Source of the DNA: CAYSHJ01 sp964589725
GTDB lineage: Bacteria; Planctomycetota; Planctomycetia; Planctomycetales; Planctomycetaceae
Reading direction: 5' to 3'
Length of the DNA stretch: 7,197 nt
Assembly: GCA_964589725.1 (NCBI GenBank)
Contig: CAZPUJ010000010.1
Location: 1 to 7,197, forward strand
The notes beneath the pieces were generated by a model. The model was not told where the DNA came from. It ran no database searches and saw nothing but the letters and a program-made list of their open reading frames with translations. Shown one piece after another: positions 1 to 5,300 of this stretch. Within the stretch, counting starts at the first letter, position 1, and every line of letters starts with the position of its first letter. The position numbers and the translations under genes were made by a program.

Positions 1-1061
1 GTGATCACCGGCCCGGTGTCGATTTCGCTGACCTTCACGTTCAGACCGAATTCCTGAAACGTCTTTTCCAGCGTGACGGCCGCGATCTGCGCTTTTCTCG
101 CCAACTCTTCGTACGGAAACTCTTCCGGATCTTCGAGGATGTCCAAACTCGGCAGCTCGAACGTCGTTCCGTCCGGTTGCTGACTCGTGGCCTCAAGCTG
201 AGCGATGACTCGCTCGCGATCTGACGTCACCGTGACGGGCGGATTGACCTTGATCGGCAAGCGGTTATCCGCGTCCGCAACAGGCTCGTCGTCATCCGTA
301 GCCTCGGCCCTCGTGGCCGACGCCGTCCCGTCCGCAGATGAGGTGTCGCACGCTTCGGCAAACCCCCACTCGGCCGGCACAAGGCCGGCGGCTATGTCAG
401 TCGAGGCGGCTTCGGCTGCAGAACCAGCGAACGACTCGCGCTGAGCCAGCGGAGCTTCTCGCTTCTTCAGTCGCTCGCACACTGGACGCCGGCGCCGTCC
501 AAAGGCCACCCAGTTCCACAGCCATAACGGCGCGCTGAGCAAATCCAGCGCGGCATCGACGAACAGTACGTCACCCGCAAGCAACGTCCCAGATGCTGCG
601 AACGATCCGATCAAAATCATCAGCCCCGCCTGCGAGAACAACGGTTGCAGCAACGCGACTCCCCACGCGCCGATATACCCGCCGCTGCCCACGATCTGCC
701 CGCCGCCGAGTCCGGGCATTAACATTTGCAGACTCAAACAGACGGCGACGAGCAACAACGCCCAGCCAAAAGCCACGAGATTCCAGCCGAATACCTTGCG
801 TCGCGAGAAAAATCGCATGTCGATCGCCAGCAGTGACAGCCAAACGAAGTACGCACCCAGTCCACAACCGGCTCTCAAGCCATATGCCAGGTACGCTCCC
901 GTGTGGCCGCCCCAGTTGTGAGCCACTTCACGCACAGGATACGTCTGTACGGCCGGTGGGTCCGCCGCGTCCCAGCTCACCAAGCTGAGTCCGAGATACG
1001 CCACCGCTGCAAACAAAGCGAGCGCGAAAACGTCATTTCGTAATCGTCGAAAGTCGAACAT
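1..1061 (-). CDS. ftsK: DNA translocase FtsK, N-terminal part (runs off left edge)
   Basis: This is the amino-terminal 353 codons of an FtsK/SpoIIIE translocase, the septum-anchored motor that pumps chromosome ends during division. Reading on the minus strand from ATG at 1061 there is no stop to the window edge. Hydrophobic segments lie at about residues 11-30, 60-80, 92-112 and 131-163, matching the four-helix FtsK membrane anchor. The SGGYIGAWG stretch near residue 126 resembles the GG-x-IG motif before the last helix of E. coli FtsK. Residues 190-300 form a basic-then-acidic, Ala-rich linker. Residues 318-353 (EELARKAQ, then LEKTFQEFGLNVKV and TGPVI) match the start of the alpha domain. 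The Walker ATPase and gamma domains would lie beyond the left edge. No strong Shine-Dalgarno is visible before the ATG, so the exact start is less certain than the identity. The glycosyltransferase gene diverges from it across a 402-base spacer. Confidence 0.88.
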   Translation of the reverse strand, partial: MFDFRRLRNDVFALALFAAVAYLGLSLVSWDAADPPAVQTYPVREVAHNWGGHTGAYLAYGLRAGCGLGAYFVWLSLLAIDMRFFSRRKVFGWNLVAFGWALLLVAVCLSLQMLMPGLGGGQIVGSGGYIGAWGVALLQPLFSQAGLMILIGSFAASGTLLAGDVLFVDAALDLLSAPLWLWNWVAFGRRRRPVCERLKKREAPLAQRESFAGSAAEAASTDIAAGLVPAEWGFAEACDTSSADGTASATRAEATDDDEPVADADNRLPIKVNPPVTVTSDRERVIAQLEATSQQPDGTTFELPSLDILEDPEEFPYEELARKAQIAAVTLEKTFQEFGLNVKVSEIDTGPVI

Positions 1062-1356
1062 GGCAAGCACGCGCTTTGGGGTTCGAGGCTTCTTATTAGT
1101 TAGGCAAATGGCAACTCAAAACGTACCTGGCCCCTCGGTTCCTCCGGAGAGCGGGAGCGATAAAAACGAGAGCGCAACAATCCGCCTAAACATACCCGCA
1201 AAATGCCGAGTCTCCGCCGATGACAAGCCATCATGTTGCCAGAAATCAACAAACCCGAACCAACTGCCGCATCGCACCGATCGCTCCAACGCGCGAAAGC
1301 CTGACGATTGCGACAATCAGAATCGATCATGACGGCTGAGCGGCACTTTTCGCGGC

Positions 1357-1424
1357 GTAGCTGAATTCGCCAGAATTCGGCCACAACGTCCATCGACACT
1401 CTGAATTCTGGCGAATTTAGCTAC
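1357..1424. repeat. REPIN-like inverted pair of GTAG hairpins (copy 1)
   Basis: Two 24-base units lie in inverted orientation: 1357-1380 on plus and 1401-1424 on minus, separated by 20 bases. Each begins with GTAGC and contains a short hairpin, GAATTC-GCCA-GAATTC in the first. The minus unit differs at three positions (AAATTC in place of GAATTC among them). The two units are 21/24 complementary, so they could also pair with each other as one long hairpin. The same family recurs at 7149-7197. A GTAG foot followed by a small palindrome, arranged as an inverted pair, is the known layout of REP/REPIN elements mobilised by RAYT (REP-associated tyrosine) transposases. Assignment to that class is inferred; no transposase is in the window. 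Confidence 0.75.
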
Positions 1425-1452
1425 AACTTGGTGTGCAAACCGGGGTAAGCCC

Positions 1453-1458
1453 AAAGGA
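1453..1458 (+). promoter_or_regulatory. Shine-Dalgarno of the glycosyltransferase
   Basis: AAAGGA ends five bases before the ATG at 1464. This supports that start codon for the glycosyltransferase. Confidence 0.6.
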
Positions 1459-1463
1459 TTCGC

Positions 1464-2756
1464 ATGCACATCGCGATCATCACCGCCGGCGGAGCCGGCA
1501 TGTTTTGTGGGTCGTGCATGCACGACAACACTTGGGCTCGCGCGTTGATGGCTCGCGGTGTCGAGGTCTCACTGATCCCGACCTACTCGCCGATCCGCGT
1601 CGACGAAGCCAATGTCAGCACGTCGCGAGTTTTCTTCGGCGGCATCAACGTCTATTTGAACTCGAAGTGGCGCTGGTGGCGGTCGGTGCCCCACGTGTTG
1701 AAGCACGCTCTCGATTGGCCGTCCGTGATCAACCTCGCGACACGCCGAGCCGTCGGCAACGACGCCCGCGAGTTGGGCCAATTGACGCTCGACATGCTCG
1801 CGGGCGAAGCCGGGCCGCAACGCGACCACGTCGAAGAACTCGCGGATTTCCTCGGACGGCAGCTCAAGCCGGACATCGTGCTCTTCAGCAACGCCTTGCT
1901 CGCCGGTTTGGTGCGACGGCTCAAGGAAGTCTTCGCGGGCCAAGTGCTCTGTGTGCTGCAAGGTGACGATATCTTTCTCGATGCGCTGCCGGCGTCGCAT
2001 CACGAGCAGGTGCTCACCGCGCTGCGAGACCGCGCGCGCGACTTTGACGGCTTCATCGTCCACAGCCATTATTACGCCGAGCACATGGCGTCCGAGTTGT
2101 CTTTGCCGCGCGACCGCTTTCATCGCCTGCCGCTCGGCATTTCGCTCGAAGGTCATGATGGTCAGCCTCAGGCCGCTCGCAATCCGTTCACGATCGGCTA
2201 CTTTGCCCGAATCTGTCCGGAAAAGGGACTGCATCAACTGGTTGCCGCGTTTGCAAAGCTGCATGCCAAACATCCGCGCACGCGACTGCGCGTCGGCGGC
2301 TACTTGGGCGAGCGGGACCGGAAATACTTTGAAGACCTCCGCCGGCAAGCCGCCCCGCTTGGCGTGGCCTTCGAATACATGGGGAGTCCCGAAACGCACG
2401 CCGAAAAAGTGGAGTTCTTGAAGTCGCTGGATCTGCTCAGCATCCCGACGGTCTATCGTGAGCCGAAAGGCCTATCGGTGCTCGAAGCGTTGGCCAACGG
2501 CGTTCCGGTCGTCGAACCGGCTCACGGCGCGTTCCCGGAACTGCTGGAAGCCACGCAAGGGGGCCTGCTGTTCCCGCCCGGAGACATCGACGCGCTGACG
2601 TCTCGATGCGAGTCACTGCTGCTCGATTCCGACCAGCGTCTGCGTTTAGCCGCCACCGGCCAGAATCGCGTCCGAGAATCCTTCTCCGCCGCCGCGCTCG
2701 CCGACCAAAGCCTGCTGCTGTTCGAGTTTCTATGCGACCGACGCCAGGAACATTGA
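1464..2756 (+). CDS. Glycosyltransferase family 4-type protein (GT-B fold)
   Basis: A 430-residue cytoplasmic retaining glycosyltransferase that would move a sugar from a nucleotide-sugar donor to an unknown acceptor, probably a cell-envelope or exported glycan. The amino half has the TAGGAGMFCGSCMHDNTW segment (residues 7-24), then PTYSPIRVDE (39-48) and FFGGINVYL (58-66), a signature set I recognise from planctomycete and acidobacterial GT4 proteins with paired cysteines (C15, C18). The carboxy half is the donor-binding domain: IGYFARICPEKGL (244-256) is the usual start of the GT1 domain, and E333-PKGLSVL-E341 is the E-x7-E motif that contacts the nucleotide sugar, followed by ANGVPVV (344-350). 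Length is normal and the frame is intact. There is no signal peptide or membrane helix. The gene stands alone, so acceptor and pathway cannot be deduced. A long open frame on the opposite strand (1569-2399) is a shadow. Confidence 0.92.
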   Translation: MHIAIITAGGAGMFCGSCMHDNTWARALMARGVEVSLIPTYSPIRVDEANVSTSRVFFGGINVYLNSKWRWWRSVPHVLKHALDWPSVINLATRRAVGNDARELGQLTLDMLAGEAGPQRDHVEELADFLGRQLKPDIVLFSNALLAGLVRRLKEVFAGQVLCVLQGDDIFLDALPASHHEQVLTALRDRARDFDGFIVHSHYYAEHMASELSLPRDRFHRLPLGISLEGHDGQPQAARNPFTIGYFARICPEKGLHQLVAAFAKLHAKHPRTRLRVGGYLGERDRKYFEDLRRQAAPLGVAFEYMGSPETHAEKVEFLKSLDLLSIPTVYREPKGLSVLEALANGVPVVEPAHGAFPELLEATQGGLLFPPGDIDALTSRCESLLLDSDQRLRLAATGQNRVRESFSAAALADQSLLLFEFLCDRRQEH

Positions 2757-2798
2757 GCATCACGGCGCGGCGGAGCCACAACGAAACTAACCCGAAGC

Positions 2799-2868
2799 GC
2801 CAGCGAGGGCGAAGGCTCCAGAACGCTTCGCCGCAAATCAAGTCGTCTGAGCATTCGCCCTCGCTGGC
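2799..2868. repeat. Perfect 15-base inverted repeat in a planctomycete-style spacer repeat
   Basis: GCCAGCGAGGGCGAA at 2799-2813 is exactly complementary to TTCGCCCTCGCTGGC at 2854-2868, with a 40-base loop. The left arm is preceded by AACCCGAAGC. That string resembles a dispersed repeat (AACCCGAAGCG...AGCGAGGG) that I associate with planctomycete genomes; this association is from memory. The element starts 42 bases after the glycosyltransferase stop. Confidence 0.6.
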
Positions 2869-2890
2869 CCTTCTTGATGTTGCGATTTTT

Positions 2891-3086
2891 AGCCCCGCGA
2901 GGGGCGGAAGATAATAGCCCAGGGCGAAAGCCCTGGGATTGGAGTCATACGAAACGACCAAAGCCCCGGAGGGGCGAAAGAATCGATGTCAAAAACTCTG
3001 TCGCCCCTCCGGGGCTTTGCGGTTTCGTGTGGTCGCAAACCCACGGCTTACGCCGTGGGCGATTACCTTTCGCCCCTGCCGGGGCT
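2891..3086. repeat. Head-to-head pair of ~90-base three-hairpin repeat units
   Basis: The left unit (2891-2981) and the right unit (2999-3086, on minus) are inverted copies around a 17-base spacer. Each has the order small GC hairpin, 8-bp hairpin, a linker containing ACGAAAC, small GC hairpin. Left unit hairpins: GCCCC-GCGA-GGGGC (2892-2905), CCCAGGGC-GAAA-GCCCTGGG (2918-2937) and GCCCC-GGA-GGGGC (2963-2975). Right unit read on minus: GCCCC-GGCA-GGGGC (3072-3085), CCCACGGC-GTAA-GCCGTGGG (3040-3059) and GCCCC-GGA-GGGGC (3003-3015). The middle stem carries a compensatory G-C to C-G swap. This is not a CRISPR: there are no equal spacers and the units are inverted. Function is unknown; a transposable palindromic element or a terminator are the main options. 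Confidence 0.8.
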
Positions 3087-3115
3087 GACAAAATGGAAAG
3101 CCATGATGCCCCCGC

Positions 3116-3709
3116 TCACAGCTTGAATCGTGGCAGAAATCGCCCCACCCGCCGCATGTAATCCTGGTACTCGTCGCCAAACCGCTCAATCAGTTTCTCT
3201 TCCTCGATCCTCGTACGCGCCACCAGAAACCCCAAGGGGAGGACGCCCGCCAGCAGGATAAACCAGTTTGCCATCGCCAAGCTCCCGCCCAAGACGCCCA
3301 GCGCAAATGACAGATAGAACGGGTGCCGAACGTAGCGATACGGGCCGCTCGTCACGAGAGTATGGTCCTTCCGCGTCACGACCGTATCCGTCAAATTTTT
3401 GCCGAGGTTTCGAAACGTCCACAAAAGAAGGATGCCCGAGCATCCCACGACGGCAACTCCAAGCCAACGCAGCCATGTAGGAATCGCAATCGACGACCAT
3501 GCCATCCATTGCGAGTCGATCGTCCAAGCGATTCCACCGACGAACAGGGGAAGTCCGCTAAGCCGCAGTCCAAAAAGAATGAACACGCCCTCCTGCCACC
3601 GATCGAGCTTCTCGTTGGTGATGGAGCGGACACGGTGGCAGACGGCGAACGGTGCGAATGCAGTGATGACGATAATAAGCACCAGACGGAAAGTGTTGTC
3701 GCCGGCCAC
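3116..3709 (-). CDS. Isoprenylcysteine carboxyl methyltransferase-family membrane protein
   Basis: A 197-residue integral membrane protein of the bacterial ICMT/PEMT-like methyltransferase family (SAM-dependent methylation at the membrane). Likely helices are at residues 5-24, 41-63, 79-98 and 132-165. The diagnostic carboxy-terminal region is present: GPYRYVRHPFY (122-132), then R-x-E-E-E (167-171) and RFGDEYQDYMRRVGRFLP (176-193), the conserved SAM-pocket region of the family. The start is GTG at 3707-3709, chosen because GGAGG at 3715-3719 sits five bases upstream and because the first helix begins at once. An ATG in another frame overlaps the same ribosome site but opens a motif-free frame. 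Bacterial members are common but their substrates are mostly unknown; prenylated proteins are not expected in this type of organism. It converges with the glycosyltransferase. Confidence 0.88.
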   Translation of the reverse strand: MAGDNTFRLVLIIVITAFAPFAVCHRVRSITNEKLDRWQEGVFILFGLRLSGLPLFVGGIAWTIDSQWMAWSSIAIPTWLRWLGVAVVGCSGILLLWTFRNLGKNLTDTVVTRKDHTLVTSGPYRYVRHPFYLSFALGVLGGSLAMANWFILLAGVLPLGFLVARTRIEEEKLIERFGDEYQDYMRRVGRFLPRFKL

Positions 3710-3927
3710 CTCATCCTCCGTTGAGTCGTTCGGCTCCGAATCCTTGCATGCCCCACTCCCGTACTTTCATTCCGGCGCGAGCGTCTCATCTACCCAATGA
3801 CTGGCGGCCATCCGGGCAACCTTGACCAAGCCCCACGTACGCCCGCCGGCCCCGATGATTACCTCGGCTGCCGCGACGCCCCCAAACAAGCCAGTGGTCT
3901 ACGTCTTCGCCGTTCCGGCCGAACGAT
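3710..3927. other. Spacer between the DUF4177 gene and the methyltransferase, possible decayed coding sequence
   Basis: No convincing gene. On minus, a frame from about 3900 to a TGA at 3767-3769 reads GLFGGVAAAEVIIGAG... and ends in HWVDETLAPE. Its stop overlaps, as ATGA, the ATG (3768-3770) of a 19-codon frame beginning MKVREWGMQGFGAERL, which stops at 3711-3713, just before the GTG of the methyltransferase. The short peptide faintly resembles the first residues of zinc-type alcohol dehydrogenases or quinone oxidoreductases. It could be a gene remnant, a coupled leader, or chance. Confidence 0.25.
3715..3719 (-). promoter_or_regulatory. Shine-Dalgarno fixing the GTG start of the methyltransferase
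   Basis: GGAGG on the minus strand lies five bases before the GTG at 3709. It decides for a GTG start in the frame that carries the ICMT motifs. Confidence 0.7.
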
Positions 3928-4152
3928 TTAGCTCAGGTCATGCCTCGGTCGCTCCAGAATCAACTCGAAGTACGTCGGTTGTCCAGCGGTGCCAATACTT
4001 GGCGCGAAGATCTAAACCAACCGCCATCCTTCATTCGCGTGCTGTTGCACGATTTCTCCGTAGCCGCCGAGCGTCGATTCGCTTGGCATTTTCCCGCTGA
4101 ACCACGTGTTTTCCTGTTCGAGTCGCACAAACTTGTAGTCAAAAAGTTGCAT
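3928..4152 (-). pseudogene. DUF4177-type small protein gene interrupted by an in-frame TAG
   Basis: From ATG at 4152 the minus strand encodes 46 residues (MQLFDYKFVRLEQ... to ...QQHANEGWRLV), then TAG at 4012-4014, then 27 further codons in the same frame (IFAPSIGTAGQPTYFELILE...) to TAA at 3928-3930. The two halves together give a 74-codon protein with the pattern of DUF4177 proteins: an amino-terminal F-x-Y-K-F-V strand, an EGWRLV core and a terminal YFELILER strand. In this family the core is usually followed by Q or another residue and then a hydrophobic strand, so CAG to TAG (one transition) is the simplest explanation. The start is placed at 4152 because AGGAGG at 4163-4168 lies 10 bases away; an ATG at 4161 is only one base from it. 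Function of the family is unknown. Alternatives are stop readthrough, a sequencing error, or a functional truncated product. Confidence 0.65.
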
Positions 4153-4162
4153 GACAGGCATT

Positions 4163-4168
4163 CCTCCT
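4163..4168 (-). promoter_or_regulatory. Shine-Dalgarno of the DUF4177-type gene
   Basis: A perfect AGGAGG on the minus strand, 10 bases before the ATG at 4152 and one base before the ATG at 4161. The spacing favours 4152. An intact ribosome site suggests the gene was expressed recently. Confidence 0.6.
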
Positions 4169-4530
4169 AGGCGAACTCCGCCAACGCCGACCTTGTTTTT
4201 ATCCAGACCCGGATAATCTTCGGCTCGGTCTGGATCACATGCAATCGCACGCAAGCCAAATGTCGTGCAACGCATTGGCAAATGATGGATTTCGTCCCGG
4301 AGAACGGGCTGACGAAGGCGCGTTAGACAAACCGGCCCGGTCGGGCGAGGCCCCGCTCGCAAGAATGTCTCACGGATGGCCGTGTGGTGTATAACGCGCG
4401 GAAGAATTCGGTGCCGAGGCCAGGAGAGGCGAACGGTTCAGAACGCTGCCGAAGGCCTCGGCTGCCACAAGCCACGGCATCACACGCTCGCGGCGGCAAG
4501 GTGTCAATGCTGGCGCGACGGTGTTGCTGA
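4169..4530. other. Long spacer without a supported gene
   Basis: No frame here has recognisable protein features; the open frames on both strands are Arg/Ser-rich or motif-free. Two inverted repeats occur: ATCCAGACC (4201-4209) with GGTCTGGAT (4227-4235), 17-base loop; and GCCGAGGCC (4413-4421) with GGCCTCGGC (4454-4462), 32-base loop. The first has its T-run on the wrong side for a terminator in either direction. The sequence upstream of the DUF4177 start stays open in frame to 4362 but does not look like protein. Confidence 0.4.
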
Positions 4531-4851
4531 TCGGCGAATGGTTTTTCGTTACGATGCGGCATCAGGTCGCAGCCTCCTTCTCCTCCGAAGCCGCCGCCAA
4601 AGCCGAATTGGTTTCGCAACCAAGCGTCCGATCGGGAAGTTCGTGAACAACCCAACGCGCGCGCATCCGAGCCGACTCCCGCGCAGGCGAACTCGGACGA
4701 CACGGCGATTCGTTCTGAAGTCAGCCGGCCCAAGACAGCCAAGAAGCCGGCGAAGCGAATCGCCAACATTCCGCAGTTCTTTCTGACCTCTGAAGGCGGA
4801 AGTCTCTACGAGTTGTCCAGTCGTCGGGTTCATGGCCTGGCTGCGTCATGA
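4531..4851 (+). pseudogene. Possible remnant of a Pro-rich coding sequence lacking a start
   Basis: A 106-codon open stretch between TGA at 4528-4530 and TGA at 4849-4851 has no ATG and no plausible start with a ribosome site. Its translation looks more protein-like than the other frames: a Pro/Lys-rich segment (PPSPPKPPPKPNWFRNQ), a polar, charged middle and ANIPQFFLTSEGGSLYEL near the end. It overlaps the first 20 bases of the next frame (4832-5092) in a different phase. It may be the decayed upstream part of that gene, joined once through a frameshift, or a chance open frame. I recognise no family. Confidence 0.22.
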
Positions 4852-5092
4852 ACTCGACACGAATCGCGAAGGGCTGCTGACGAGTATCGGGTTGCACGGC
4901 TTGTTGTTGATTCTGTTCGGACTGTGGGTCTTGCCGGCAGGTGGGCAAGGGCGACCGACGATTCTGAATGCCGGTTGGACACCGCTACCGTCGAAGAGCG
5001 TCAAGGATGCGATGAGCCATCCAATCAAACTGGAGTCATTGCAGCTCAGTGCCGTCAAAACGACCACGGGCACCGGAAACGCACACTCGTGA
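4832..5092 (+). CDS. Short single-TM protein, probably a truncated N-terminal fragment
   Basis: An 86-residue frame with a cytoplasmic-type amino end (MAWLRHELDTNREGLLTS), one hydrophobic segment at about residues 19-37 (IGLHGLLLILFGLWVLPAG) and a polar tail (LNAGWTPLP...HPIKLESLQL) ending in TTTGTGNAHS. The arrangement of charged lead-in, HxLLL helix and then a short polar region resembles the beginnings of large planctomycete proteins that continue with long acidic or von Willebrand-type regions. That comparison is from memory. Here the frame stops after 86 codons, so it is probably what is left of such a gene. No good Shine-Dalgarno precedes the ATG. The last codons run into the spacer ahead of thiC. 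It could also be a genuine small membrane protein. Confidence 0.4.
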   Translation: MAWLRHELDTNREGLLTSIGLHGLLLILFGLWVLPAGGQGRPTILNAGWTPLPSKSVKDAMSHPIKLESLQLSAVKTTTGTGNAHS

Positions 5093-5270
5093 GGCAATGA
5101 GCGCACGACGTCTTCCAGCGAGAGTTCCGGCGGCGAATGCAGAGGTGCTGAGCACCGCGATCAAGCCGTTGGGTGCGACGCCTTTCTGGGCGCGAATGTC
5201 CTGCACCAGCCGCTCCCTTGCTTCCGCGCGTTTCGAGGCACGACTACGATACGTCACGTTGGGAATCGCT
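5093..5270 (-). pseudogene. Possible C-terminal fragment of an ECF sigma factor
   Basis: On the minus strand a frame reads SKRAEARERLVQDIRAQKG, followed by VAPNGLIAVLSTSAFAAGTL. Planctomycete ECF sigma factors often end region 4.2 with a KSR...RGRERLR-like helix followed by RRGLA...LA-LLS-x-x-A-A, and the order here is similar. No region 2 or DNA-recognition helix precedes it: upstream there is a stop, then thiC on the other strand. It would therefore be a degraded tail, if real. The frame continues to 5036 as unpatterned sequence. This is weak evidence, based on pattern only. Confidence 0.18.
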
Positions 5271-5287
5271 TCTCCTCACTTTCGGCC

Positions 5288-5292
5288 AAGGA
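5288..5292 (+). promoter_or_regulatory. Shine-Dalgarno fixing the thiC start
   Basis: AAGGA lies eight bases before the ATG at 5301. It supports that start over the upstream in-frame ATG codons, which lack a ribosome site and would extend the protein by up to 84 unconserved residues. Confidence 0.7.
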
Positions 5293-5300
5293 AGATCGCC

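Larger units (their letters stand above)
1062..1463. other. Divergent intergenic region between ftsK and the glycosyltransferase
   Basis: This 402-base spacer must contain the promoters of both divergent genes, but I see no clear -35/-10 pair. Open frames of up to 99 codons on the minus strand and 90 on the plus strand have no recognisable motifs and are not called. The only structured element is the inverted hairpin pair at 1357-1424. The part from 1062 to 1356 shows nothing else I can support. Confidence 0.6.
2757..3115. other. Hairpin-rich convergent spacer
   Basis: This 359-base region lies between the 3' ends of the glycosyltransferase (plus) and the methyltransferase (minus). It holds a 15-base inverted repeat (2799-2813 with 2854-2868) and the double three-hairpin unit at 2891-3086. 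No gene is supported. The GC-rich hairpins are plausible bidirectional transcription stops, but none is followed by a clear T-run, so Rho-independent termination is not shown. Confidence 0.7.
5093..5300. other. Leader region upstream of thiC
   Basis: This 208-base stretch would be the thiC leader. The conserved TPP (THI) riboswitch strings, such as CTGAGA in the pyrimidine-binding arm and the ACCTGA segment, are not seen in either the leader or the preceding 300 bases. The thiC frame stays open upstream to 5049 but its translation is unconserved-looking and Arg/Ala/Ser-rich. On minus, a possible sigma-factor fragment is listed separately. Confidence 0.45.

Noticed and set aside
1100..1399. 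Minus-strand frames in the ftsK upstream spacer as an additional gene or ftsK extension.
   Set aside because: They are not in frame with the ftsK start, contain the REP unit within them, and show no recognisable protein pattern.
1569..2399. 276-codon open frame on minus inside the glycosyltransferase gene.
   Set aside because: Antisense shadow of a well-supported gene; composition is Arg/Val/Glu-rich and without motifs.
2891..3086. Clustered palindromic repeats resembling a CRISPR array.
   Set aside because: Units are inverted, not direct; there are no equal-length unique spacers and no cas genes.
3822..4100. 92-codon plus-strand frame across the DUF4177-type gene.
   Set aside because: It has no motif, and the minus strand explains most of the same sequence much better.
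4201..4235. 9-bp inverted repeat next to a T-run, as a Rho-independent terminator.
   Set aside because: The T-run (4196-4200) precedes the stem on plus, and on minus the stem is followed by A residues, so neither strand has stem-then-T order. The 17-base loop is also long.
4323..4786. Overlapping open frames of 136 (plus) and 148 (minus) codons.
   Set aside because: Both are Arg/Ser-rich with no domain, start site or codon pattern supporting translation; typical of GC-rich noncoding DNA.
5049..5300. In-frame extension of ThiC by 84 residues from an ATG at 5049.
   Set aside because: The extension is Arg/Ala/Ser-rich without ThiC similarity, overlaps the preceding frame, and lacks a ribosome site, whereas AAGGA sits at good spacing before 5301.
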